Source of the DNA: Arthrobacter sp. OY3WO11
GTDB lineage: Bacteria; Actinomycetota; Actinomycetes; Actinomycetales; Micrococcaceae
Length of the DNA stretch: 64,000 bases
Assembly (NCBI RefSeq): GCF_001641125.1
Contig: NZ_LWLP01000001.1
Span: forward strand, 1,839,265 to 1,903,264
Direction: 5' to 3'
Part shown: positions 57,575 to 64,000 of the stretch, one piece after another
How the letters are laid out: every line of letters begins with the position of its first letter
How positions within the stretch are numbered: the stretch's first letter is position 1
The notes under the pieces: generated by a model
Told to the model about the DNA's origin: nothing
Databases searched by the model: none
What the model saw: only the letters and a program-made list of their open reading frames with translations
Translations under genes and position numbers: made by a program

Positions 57575-59125
57575 ATGAGCGATACGACTCAAACTCCCGG
57601 CCACTTCGGCGCCGGCGAAGACGAATACACGCCCACGGGCACGGACCAGGTGGCCGAACGGCTGGCTGCCATCGACGACGACGAGGCAGAGCTCCGCGCC
57701 GCGTCCCTCCGGGCGGGCCTGGAGGACTATGACCTCGACGAGGAAGACGCCGCACTGCTCAGCGGCGAATACGGCGACGAGGACTTTGACGGCCCCGTTA
57801 AGCTCGATCCCGTCCTGGCCATCATCGGCCGGCCCAACGTGGGTAAATCCACGCTGGTGAACCGCATCCTTGGGCGCCGGGAAGCCGTGGTGGAGGACAC
57901 CCCCGGCGTCACCCGCGACCGCGTCATGTATTCCGCCAACTGGAACGGACGCAACTTCACCCTGGTGGACACCGGCGGCTGGGAGCACGACGCCCGCGGC
58001 ATCCATGCCCGCGTAGCAGAGCAGGCCGAGATGGCCGTTGAGCTCGCGGACGCTGTGCTTTTCGTGGTGGACTCCGCCGTCGGGGCAACCGCCACCGACG
58101 AGGGCGTCATGAAGATGCTGCGCCGCAGCAAGAAGCCGGTCATCATGGTGGCCAACAAGGTGGACGACTTTGCCCAGGAGGCGGACTCCGCCACCCTGTG
58201 GGGCCTGGGCTTTGGTGAGCCCTACCCGGTCTCCGCGCTGCACGGCCGCGGCGTGGCGGACCTGCTGGACCACGTGATGGACGTGCTTCCGGAATTCTCC
58301 ACCATCGAGGGCCTGGAACGCTCCGGCGGACCCCGCCGCATTGCCCTGATCGGCCGCCCCAACGTGGGCAAGTCCTCCCTGCTGAACAAGCTGGCCGGGA
58401 CTGAACGCGTGGTGGTGGACAACACCGCCGGCACCACCCGCGATCCGGTGGACGAGTTCATCGAACTCGGCGGCCGCACCTGGCGCTTCGTGGACACGGC
58501 AGGCATCCGCCGCCGCCAGCACATGGCGCAGGGTGCGGACTACTATGCCTCCCTCCGTACGCAGGCCGCGCTCGAAAAGGCGGAGGTCGCCGTCGTGCTG
58601 CTAGCCGTGGACGAGGTCCTCAGCGAACAGGACGTCCGGATCCTGCAGCTCGCCATTGAGTCGGGCCGCGCCCTGGTGCTGGCCTTCAACAAGTGGGACC
58701 TGCTCGACGACGAACGCCGGCGCTACCTCGAGCGTGAAATTGAGCAGGACCTGGCCCACGTGGACTGGGCACCCCGCGTGAACATCTCGGCCAAGACCGG
58801 GTGGCACAAGGACCGCCTGGTTCCTGCCCTGGATTTGGCGCTGGAGAACTGGGACAAGCGCATTGCCACCGGCCGCCTCAACGCCTTCCTGGGCGAGCTT
58901 GTTGCCGCCCACCCGCACCCCGTCCGCGGCGGAAAGCAGCCGCGCATCCTCTTCGGCACCCAGGCCTCCAGCCGCCCGCCGAAGTTCGTCCTGTTCACCA
59001 CCGGTTTCCTGGACCCCGGATACCGGCGCTTCATCACCCGCCGGCTGCGGGAAACGTTCGGCTTCGAGGGCACGCCCATCGAGGTCAGCATGCGCGTGCG
59101 CGAAAAGCGCGGCAAGAAGCGTTAA
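57575..59125 (+). CDS. der: Ribosome assembly GTPase Der (EngA)
   Basis: 516 residues with two GTPase domains and a KH domain, needed for 50S maturation. First G1 [33 protein letters not shown], second G1 [41 protein letters not shown] and NKWDL are the G4 motifs. The KH end is [38 protein letters not shown] chose ATG 57575 for AAGGA 6-7 bases upstream, although ATG 57554 is in frame. The first 80 residues are acidic, an actinobacterial extension. Confidence 0.94.
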   Translation: MSDTTQTPGHFGAGEDEYTPTGTDQVAERLAAIDDDEAELRAASLRAGLEDYDLDEEDAALLSGEYGDEDFDGPVKLDPVLAIIGRPNVGKSTLVNRILGRREAVVEDTPGVTRDRVMYSANWNGRNFTLVDTGGWEHDARGIHARVAEQAEMAVELADAVLFVVDSAVGATATDEGVMKMLRRSKKPVIMVANKVDDFAQEADSATLWGLGFGEPYPVSALHGRGVADLLDHVMDVLPEFSTIEGLERSGGPRRIALIGRPNVGKSSLLNKLAGTERVVVDNTAGTTRDPVDEFIELGGRTWRFVDTAGIRRRQHMAQGADYYASLRTQAALEKAEVAVVLLAVDEVLSEQDVRILQLAIESGRALVLAFNKWDLLDDERRRYLEREIEQDLAHVDWAPRVNISAKTGWHKDRLVPALDLALENWDKRIATGRLNAFLGELVAAHPHPVRGGKQPRILFGTQASSRPPKFVLFTTGFLDPGYRRFITRRLRETFGFEGTPIEVSMRVREKRGKKR

Positions 59126-59263
59126 TTGCGACACACCTTGGGGGCTGATCACCGGAAAGTGTCACAGGCACCCCTCCGGATCGTGTAAGCTCTTCTAGGT
59201 GGTTCGGCCGGACTGCTGATGAAAACCTTCGGGTTTGAGTTCAGCGGAGAACGGCGGAACCAG

Positions 59264-59340
<77 letters not shown>

Positions 59341-59343
59341 ACA

Positions 59344-59384
59344 AGCGGAAGCGCCGGAGATGCTCTCCGGCGCTTCCGCTTTTT
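59344..59384. terminator. Terminator after tRNA-Pro
   Basis: A perfect 17-bp stem (59344-59360 with 59364-59380), loop TGC, followed by TTTTT. It also stands at the end of the convergent Fpg/Nei gene. Confidence 0.9.
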
Positions 59385-59392
59385 GTGTGTGG

Positions 59393-60262
59393 TTACTTGA
59401 GGAACTTCGAGGTCCTTCGGTCAGCCAGGATCTTGCCCTTCGTCTGGCAGGTGGGGCAGTACTGCAGGGACGTGTCGGCAAAGGAAACCTCCCGCACGGT
59501 GTCTCCGCACACCGGGCAGGCTTGCCCCGACCTCGCATGGACGCGCATGTGGCTCCGCTTCACATCCTTGAGATCCTTCGGCGGTTTGCCGCTGGCCTCC
59601 GCCAGCGCAGTGCCCAGGACGTCATGGATGGCGTCGTACAGCACCTGGACTGTTCCCCGGTCCAGGGATTTGGCGGTGGCGAACGGCGAGATACGGGCAG
59701 CATGCAGGATCTCGTCGCTGTAGGCGTTGCCTATGCCGGCTATCACGCCCTGGCTGCGGAGGATGCCCTTGATCTGCTGGGAACTGGAGCCAAGGATCTC
59801 AGCCAGCATGTCGGCGTCGAACGCTTCACTGAACGGGTCCGGGCCCAGCGTGGCAATGCCCGGCACCTCCTGGGGATCCCGCACCACATAAACTGCCAGG
59901 CTCTTCTTGGTGCCTGCCTCGGTCAGGTCGAAGCCGCGCGGGCCTCCGGGGCCGGTGAAGGCAAGGCGGGCGGCAATGTGCCCTTTGCCCATTTTCAGCT
60001 GGCCGTCGGTGGGGGAGTCCGTGAAGCGGACCCAGCCTGCCCTGGCCAGGTGGAAGACGAAGGAAATTCCGCCGGTGTCAATGCTGATGAACTTTCCGAA
60101 GCGCCGTACACCCGTCACGGTCCTGCCCTCGAGGGCACTGAAGGGGGGATCGGCTGTCTTGAGTACGGCAAAGGACACGATCTGCACTTTGGAAACAACG
60201 GTTCCCTGCAGGTGGTCGTCCAGGTAGCCGGCCAGGCCGGAAACCTCGGGGAGCTCAGGCAT
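59393..60262 (-). CDS. Fpg/Nei family DNA glycosylase/AP lyase
   Basis: 289 residues; removes oxidised bases. The catalytic N-terminus is MPELPEV (Pro2, Glu3). The helix-two-turn-helix appears as IKGILRSQGVIAGIGNAYSDEILHAARISP, and the C-terminal zinc finger has CPVCGDTVREVSFADTSLQYCPTCQTKGK with the final Arg loop. The PELPEVSGLAGYLDDHLQG form is one I associate with actinobacterial paralogues rather than classical MutM; damage specificity is unknown. It converges on tRNA-Pro. Confidence 0.9.
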   Translation of the reverse strand: MPELPEVSGLAGYLDDHLQGTVVSKVQIVSFAVLKTADPPFSALEGRTVTGVRRFGKFISIDTGGISFVFHLARAGWVRFTDSPTDGQLKMGKGHIAARLAFTGPGGPRGFDLTEAGTKKSLAVYVVRDPQEVPGIATLGPDPFSEAFDADMLAEILGSSSQQIKGILRSQGVIAGIGNAYSDEILHAARISPFATAKSLDRGTVQVLYDAIHDVLGTALAEASGKPPKDLKDVKRSHMRVHARSGQACPVCGDTVREVSFADTSLQYCPTCQTKGKILADRRTSKFLK

Positions 60263-60358
60263 CCGTCACCCGCCGTCCCTGGCGTGGCCGCTGACCGTGC
60301 GTGCGCTCATGCGTCCCATCTTGTCAGAAACCCCGGCGAACGCCCCGGCAGTTGTGCC

Positions 60359-60394
60359 TATACTTTCAACGCGGCCCGTTCCCGGGCCGCGTTG
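60359..60394 (+). promoter_or_regulatory. gcvH promoter with a perfect palindrome
   Basis: TATACT at 60359-60364 is the likely -10, with the start near 60371. A perfect 12-bp inverted repeat, CAACGCGGCCCG-TTCC-CGGGCCGCGTTG (60367-60394), spans that start. It could be an operator or a hairpin at the 5' end of the transcript. Confidence 0.45.
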
Positions 60395-60426
60395 ACAGTG
60401 GTGTTCGACCCGATGAAAGGCCCCTG

Positions 60427-60813
60427 ATGAGCAACATTCCCGAAGATCTGTCCTACACCGCCGAGCACGAGTGGGTCACCGCCCCCAATGCCGACGGCGT
60501 GGTCCGGGTAGGCATCACCGACTTTGCCCAGGACGCACTCGGGGACGTTGTCTACGCCCAGATGCCGGAAGTCGGCACCAAGATTACGGCAAACGAAGTT
60601 GTCGGCGAGGTGGAGTCCACCAAGAGCGTCAGCGACATCTACGCCCCCGTCAGCGGCGAAGTTGTGGGCCGGAACGAGTCCCTGGACACCGATTCTGCCC
60701 TGATCAACACCGATCCCTATGGTGACGGCTGGCTGATCGAGATCAAGCTTTCCGAAGCTGACGCCGTCGACTCTTTGCTCAGTGCATCGGAGTACGAACA
60801 GCAGGTAGGCTAA
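60427..60813 (+). CDS. gcvH: Glycine cleavage system H protein
   Basis: 128 residues; carries the lipoyl arm between the P, T and L proteins. The lipoyl lysine is Lys66 in GEVESTKSVSDIYAPVSGEV. The opening YTAEHEWV and GITDFAQDALGDVVY match the family. I chose ATG 60427, which begins MSNIPEDLSY; the frame is open upstream through the promoter palindrome. The other gcv genes are not in this window. The gcvH-FHA-MerR-nuclease-MerR order equals Rv1826-Rv1830. Confidence 0.95.
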   Translation: MSNIPEDLSYTAEHEWVTAPNADGVVRVGITDFAQDALGDVVYAQMPEVGTKITANEVVGEVESTKSVSDIYAPVSGEVVGRNESLDTDSALINTDPYGDGWLIEIKLSEADAVDSLLSASEYEQQVG

Positions 60814-60968
60814 AGCTAACCGGAATTTCCGGTCCGGCCCGGGGCGAAGCCAGAATGTCTTCGCACGTCAGCGGCCGGATCGGTAGCCGGTTCCGGACCT
60901 GCGCTGCAGGCCCGGAGGACATATGTTGGCTGCAGGCCTGACGGCCGCAGCGGAAAGAGGAGGAGTCC

Positions 60969-61445
60969 ATGGCTGGCCACACACAGAACCCTGCCGACGG
61001 GGAATACGGCTCGGGTGCGGCCAGGGAGTCGGAGACCACCTCCATCCACCTCACCCCGGTGAGGGATGAGCCCACGATTACACCCAAGCTTTCGCTGGAC
61101 GAGCGTTCCTCGGTAGAGGCGCTGCCGGCTGGATCGGCGCTGCTGGTCGCCCACAGCGGCCCCAATGCCGGCGCCCGGTTCCTGCTTGACTCCGATGTCA
61201 CCACGGCAGGCCGGCACCCGGACGCCGATATCTTCCTGGACGATGTCACGGTCTCCCGCCGCCACGTCGAGTTCCGCCGCACGGCACGCAGCTTTGAAGT
61301 GGTGGACAAGAACAGCCTGAACGGCACCTACGTCAACCACGACCGCGTGGACAGCGTGGAGCTCAAGTCCGGCAGCGAAGTCCAGATCGGCAAGTTCCGC
61401 CTCACCTTCTACCTGAGCCCTGCCACCGCTGCAGGCCGCGGCTGA
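60969..61445 (+). CDS. garA: GarA/OdhI-like FHA domain protein
   Basis: 158 residues. Residues about 58-150 form an FHA phosphothreonine-binding domain: TTAGRHPDADIFLDD, VSRRHVEFRR, and NSLNGTYVNHDRV with the conserved Gly, Arg, Ser, His and Asn. Residues 22-25 are ETTS, the site that PknB/PknG phosphorylate in mycobacterial GarA and corynebacterial OdhI. The unphosphorylated form inhibits 2-oxoglutarate dehydrogenase and controls glutamate metabolism. AGAGGAGG stands about 5 bases before ATG. Confidence 0.9.
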   Translation: MAGHTQNPADGEYGSGAARESETTSIHLTPVRDEPTITPKLSLDERSSVEALPAGSALLVAHSGPNAGARFLLDSDVTTAGRHPDADIFLDDVTVSRRHVEFRRTARSFEVVDKNSLNGTYVNHDRVDSVELKSGSEVQIGKFRLTFYLSPATAAGRG

Positions 61446-61462
61446 CCCGGGGACCACTGCCT

Positions 61463-62185
61463 GTGGCAATGGCACAACCGGAACGCCGGGGACCCCAGGT
61501 CCTCAACATCGGGGAAGTCCTCGCACAGCTCAGCGGGGACTTTCCCGGCATGACTGCGTCCAAAATCAGGTTCCTTGAGGAAAAAGGGCTGATCAACCCC
61601 CGGCGGACTCCTGCCGGGTACCGGCAGTACTCCGACGGCGACGTCGAGCGGCTGCGCTTCGTGCTGGCCCTGCAGCGGGACCAGTACCTTCCCCTGAAAG
61701 TCATCAAGGATTACCTTGACGCGATCGACAGGGGGGAACGCCCGGAGAACCTGCCGCCCGGCGTCGTTGTTTCCCCCCGCATCGTCTCCGACGAGCTGGC
61801 GGCTGAACTGCAGAGCCGGGGACGCAAGCTCACCGAGGAACAGCTCCGCACTGAGTCCGGCGCCAGCGTGCCGCTGCTGCAGTCCCTCCTGAGCTTTGGC
61901 TTGATCAGCCACTCCAACGGGCAGTTCGACGAGCACGCCCTCCAGGTGGCCCGGGCCTGTGTCCAGCTGGAAAGCCACGGCCTTGAACCCCGCCACCTGC
62001 GCCCCTTCCAGGCGGCTGCCGAACGGGAGTTTGGCCTGGTGGAACGCGCGGTGGCGCCGCTGGCGTCCCGCAAGGACGCCGCGTCCCAGGCGCGCGCGGC
62101 CGAGGCCGCCCGCGAAATCAGCGACCTCTGCCTCACCCTGCACCGGGCTCTGGTGCAGGACCATATCTCACGCATGGACATCTGA
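61463..62185 (+). CDS. MerR family regulator (Rv1828-like)
   Basis: 240 residues. The N-terminal MerR helix-turn-helix is NIGEVLAQLSGDFPGMTASKIRFLEEKGLINPRRTPAGYRQYSDGDVERLRFVLALQRDQYLPLKVIKDYLDAI. The C-terminal part is a helical effector/dimer domain. GTG 61463 is taken as start; ATG 61469 is possible. Its stop shares a base with the next gene. In mycobacteria Rv1828 binds its own upstream DNA; the target here is unknown. Confidence 0.88.
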   Translation: MAMAQPERRGPQVLNIGEVLAQLSGDFPGMTASKIRFLEEKGLINPRRTPAGYRQYSDGDVERLRFVLALQRDQYLPLKVIKDYLDAIDRGERPENLPPGVVVSPRIVSDELAAELQSRGRKLTEEQLRTESGASVPLLQSLLSFGLISHSNGQFDEHALQVARACVQLESHGLEPRHLRPFQAAAEREFGLVERAVAPLASRKDAASQARAAEAAREISDLCLTLHRALVQDHISRMDI

Positions 62186-62688
62186 TGATTGAAGTCGAGA
62201 TTGTAGGCGTTCGCATCGAACTGCCTTCCAACCAGCCGCTGGTCCTGCTTCGGGAGATGCACGGTGAGCGGCACGTTCCCATCTGGATCGGTACTCCCGA
62301 AGCCAGCGCCATCGCCCTGGCTCAGCAGGGCGTAGTGCCGCCCCGTCCCATGACCCACGATCTCCTGGTAGACGTGGTGGAAGCGCTGGGGCACTCGGTG
62401 GTCAGCGTCAACATCGTGGCGGTGGAGGACAACATCTTCTACGGCCAGCTCCAGTTCGAGAACGGCACCACGGTGAGTTCGCGGGCGTCCGATGCGCTTG
62501 CGGTGGCGCTGCGCGCGAAGTGCCGGATCTGGTGCGCAGACTCGGTCATGGATGAGGCCGGCGTGCGCATCACCGAGCACGACGAGGGCGAGGACACCGA
62601 GTCAGGCCCCACCGTTGACGAAGAGCGCGAACTGCGCCGGTTCCGCGAGTTCCTGGACGACGTCGAACCCGAGGATTTCGACGGCTAA
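62185..62688 (+). CDS. Bifunctional nuclease family protein (DUF151, Rv1829-like)
   Basis: 167 residues with the DUF151 core: LPSNQPLVLLREMHGERHVPIWIGTPEASAIALAQQGVVPPRPMTHDLLVDVVEALGHSVVSVNIVAVEDNIFYGQLQFENG, followed by SSRASDALAVALRAKCRIW. Plant and bacterial members have shown nuclease activity in vitro; the physiological role in actinobacteria is unclear. The C-terminal tail is acidic. It is coupled to the MerR gene by one shared base. Confidence 0.88.
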   Translation: MIEVEIVGVRIELPSNQPLVLLREMHGERHVPIWIGTPEASAIALAQQGVVPPRPMTHDLLVDVVEALGHSVVSVNIVAVEDNIFYGQLQFENGTTVSSRASDALAVALRAKCRIWCADSVMDEAGVRITEHDEGEDTESGPTVDEERELRRFREFLDDVEPEDFDG

Positions 62689-62762
62689 GGTCACGTTAAG
62701 GTTAAAGTTGAGGATGAATCTTTCGACACGCCTCGTGAAACCCCCCAAGGTCTTTGACCTTG
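62687..62762. promoter_or_regulatory. Operator-like repeats in the nuclease-MerR gap
   Basis: CAAGGTC-TTT-GACCTTG at 62746-62762 is a perfect 7-bp inverted repeat. A half-site AAGGTCAC stands at 62687, followed by direct repeats GTTAAGG/GTTAAAG (62695-62708). The 231-base gap otherwise has no gene. These are good candidates for binding by one of the two flanking MerR proteins. Confidence 0.45.
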
Positions 62763-62919
62763 CAGGCCGCCGGGCCTAACGTCGAAGTATCAAGTTCCCA
62801 TTGCTTACGGCAGCCTCGCAAGTCACACTGGAAAGTGCGCCCCGCGAAAATTACATGCATGGTCTTCATGCACCGCTGCTCCAGTAGTTACCCGGGAGCG
62901 CATGACAAGGAGGATCCAG

Positions 62920-63513
62920 GTGAGTCCCAAAGGCGAAGCAGGCGGGCTTAAGCAGCCCACGGCTGGTGTTGCTGTGCCGGCGAGCGGTGCCCAGGGCCTC
63001 CTGTTTACCGAGGACCTTCCTGTGCTGGACGAGGACGCCGGCTACCGGGGCCCCACGGCCTGCAAGGCTGCCGGGATCACCTACCGCCAGCTCGACTACT
63101 GGGCCCGCACCGGCCTGGTGGAGCCCGCGGTCCGCGGCGCTGCCGGTTCCGGTTCCCAGCGCCTTTACGGCTTCCGCGACATCCTTGTCCTCAAGGTGGT
63201 CAAGCGGCTCCTGGACACGGGGGTTTCGCTGCAGCAGATCCGCAGCGCCGTGGAGCACCTGCGGGAACGCGGCGTCGAGGACCTTGCCCAGATCACGCTG
63301 ATGAGCGACGGCGCGAGCGTCTACGAGTGCACCTCCGCCGATGAAGTCATCGACCTTGTACAGGGCGGACAGGGCGTCTTCGGAATTGCCGTGGGACGGG
63401 TCTGGCGTGAAGTGGAAGGCAGCCTGGCATCACTTCCCAGTGAGCACGCCGCCGAACAGTCCTTTCCGGACGACGAACTGAGCAAGCGCCGCGCAGCCCG
63501 CAAAATCAGCTGA
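62920..63513 (+). CDS. MerR family regulator (Rv1830 / FtsR-like)
   Basis: 197 residues. MerR-type DNA-binding region YRGPTACKAAGITYRQLDYWARTGLVEPAVRGAAGSGSQRLYGFRDILVLKVVKRLLDTGVSLQQIRSAVEHLRERG, then a C-terminal domain with ECTSADEVIDLVQGGQGVFGIAVGRVWREVEGSL. I chose GTG 62920 because AAGGAGG lies 6 bases upstream. The Corynebacterium homologue FtsR activates ftsZ; the same role is inferred. A long palindromic terminator follows. Confidence 0.88.
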   Translation: MSPKGEAGGLKQPTAGVAVPASGAQGLLFTEDLPVLDEDAGYRGPTACKAAGITYRQLDYWARTGLVEPAVRGAAGSGSQRLYGFRDILVLKVVKRLLDTGVSLQQIRSAVEHLRERGVEDLAQITLMSDGASVYECTSADEVIDLVQGGQGVFGIAVGRVWREVEGSLASLPSEHAAEQSFPDDELSKRRAARKIS

Positions 63514-63516
63514 GGC

Positions 63517-63568
63517 TTAACTGATAAGGGGCCGTCCTCCATATGGAGGACGGCCCCTTATCAGTTAA
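63517..63568. terminator. 52-bp perfect palindrome, bidirectional terminator
   Basis: Arms of 26 bases meet at 63542/63543 without mismatch, with CCTCCATATGGAGG at the centre and TTAA at both ends. It separates two convergent genes. The AT ends of each arm supply short T-runs on both strands. Confidence 0.8.
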
Positions 63569-63589
63569 ACGGACGTGAGGGCTCGGTGC

Positions 63590-64000
63590 CTACCGGGCGC
63601 GGCTGCGCAGGCCGCTTCCCACTGCCATCAGATTTGCCAGCAGGTCATCGAAGAGTGCCGCAGCGGACTTTGCGGAGTCGCCGGGCCAGTGGTGAACGGG
63701 GTGGGCGGCGCCCTGGATCTGCTGCCAGTTGGCCTGCTCGGGGATCCGGGGGCTCAGGAGGAGGTCGCCGAACATGGATTCCATTTCCGCGAGCCGGTAG
63801 GTGTGTTCGGAGGATCCTGACCGCACCCGGTTTGCCACGATGCCTGCGGGGGAGAGGTTGGGGGCGAATTCCTGCCGGAAAAGCTGGATGGCCCGCATGG
63901 TCCGCTCGGTGCCGGCCACCGAGAACAGGCCGGGCTCGGCTACCAGCGCCACCTTGTCGCTGGCAGTCCAGGCCATCCGGGTCAGGCCGTTGAGGGAGGG
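63590..64000 (-). CDS. ParA-like ATPase family protein, C-terminal part (gene runs off the right edge)
   Basis: 137 codons are visible, from PSLNGLTRMAWTASDKVALVAEPGLFSVAGTERTMRAIQLFRQEF to the stop at 63590. The VALVAEPGLFSVAGTERTMRAI and IVANRVRSGSSEHTYRLAEMESMFGDLLLSPRIPE blocks are typical of the second half of MinD/ParA ATPases (switch II region onward). The Walker A part lies outside the window, so activity cannot be judged. It converges on the MerR gene. Confidence 0.75.
   Translation of the reverse strand, partial: PSLNGLTRMAWTASDKVALVAEPGLFSVAGTERTMRAIQLFRQEFAPNLSPAGIVANRVRSGSSEHTYRLAEMESMFGDLLLSPRIPEQANWQQIQGAAHPVHHWPGDSAKSAAALFDDLLANLMAVGSGLRSRAR

Noticed and set aside
60367..60426. 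Glycine riboswitch before gcvH
   Set aside because: Too short and lacking the conserved glycine aptamer core; only a simple palindrome is present.

Overview
The window is high-GC actinobacterial chromosome. The 16S rRNA, the gene order and the codon usage all point to Micrococcaceae, most likely Arthrobacter or Pseudarthrobacter. Much of the gene order matches the Mycobacterium tuberculosis blocks Rv1649-Rv1713 and Rv1826-Rv1830, as I remember them. No phage, integron, insertion sequence or true CRISPR array is visible.

Layout. 1-1.8 kb (minus strand): end of an Rv2578c-type radical SAM gene with a LexA-like box at its start, a SIMPL-domain protein and a small HExxH protein. 1.9-5.5 kb: pheST. 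5.5-6.5 kb: a quinone oxidoreductase. 6.6-15.3 kb: the complete arginine operon argCJBDFRGH. 15.4-19.6 kb: small enzymes and a DNA alkylation repair group (ogt, adaA-alkA fusion, Mpg glycosylase). 19.6-23.2 kb: a HelD/HelR-type ATPase and tyrS. 23.2-29.3 kb: a complete rRNA operon (promoter, leader, 16S, spacer, 23S, 5S, terminator). 29.3-29.7 kb: an array of 31-32 bp repeats, eight units one way followed by four the other way. 29.9-40.7 kb: repeat-rich TPR protein, HAD phosphatase, small conserved protein, tlyA, nadK, recN, pyrG, ADP-ribose pyrophosphatase, xerD, MutT-like Nudix. 40.8-47.2 kb: methylcitrate cycle cluster (prpC, prpB, prpD, GntR regulator, divergent propionyl-CoA synthetase). 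47.2-51.1 kb: DctS/DctR-type two-component system and a DctA dicarboxylate carrier. 51.2-59.1 kb: parA, scpA, scpB, rluB, tyrA, cmk, plsC, der. 59.3-60.3 kb: tRNA-Pro(GGG) and an Fpg/Nei glycosylase. 60.4-64 kb: gcvH, a GarA-like FHA protein, MerR regulator, bifunctional nuclease, second MerR regulator (FtsR-like), and the end of a ParA-like gene.

How the genes work together. The arginine operon encodes the acetyl-recycling pathway from glutamate plus its own ArgR repressor, with an ARG-box-like region at a leaderless argC start. The prp cluster burns propionyl-CoA through methylcitrate to pyruvate and succinate; the neighbouring dct genes import C4-dicarboxylates. parA-scpAB, xerD and recN serve chromosome segregation and repair. 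The gcvH-garA block links glycine cleavage and TCA flux control to a Ser/Thr kinase target.

Most unusual features: the bidirectional repeat array beside the rRNA terminator, with a paired copy of the same motif bracketing the argH terminator; the RGG-like repeat/TPR/acidic protein next to it; an apparent single-base frameshift in the prp GntR regulator; and the repeated use of TAnnnT-N6-ATG leaderless starts.
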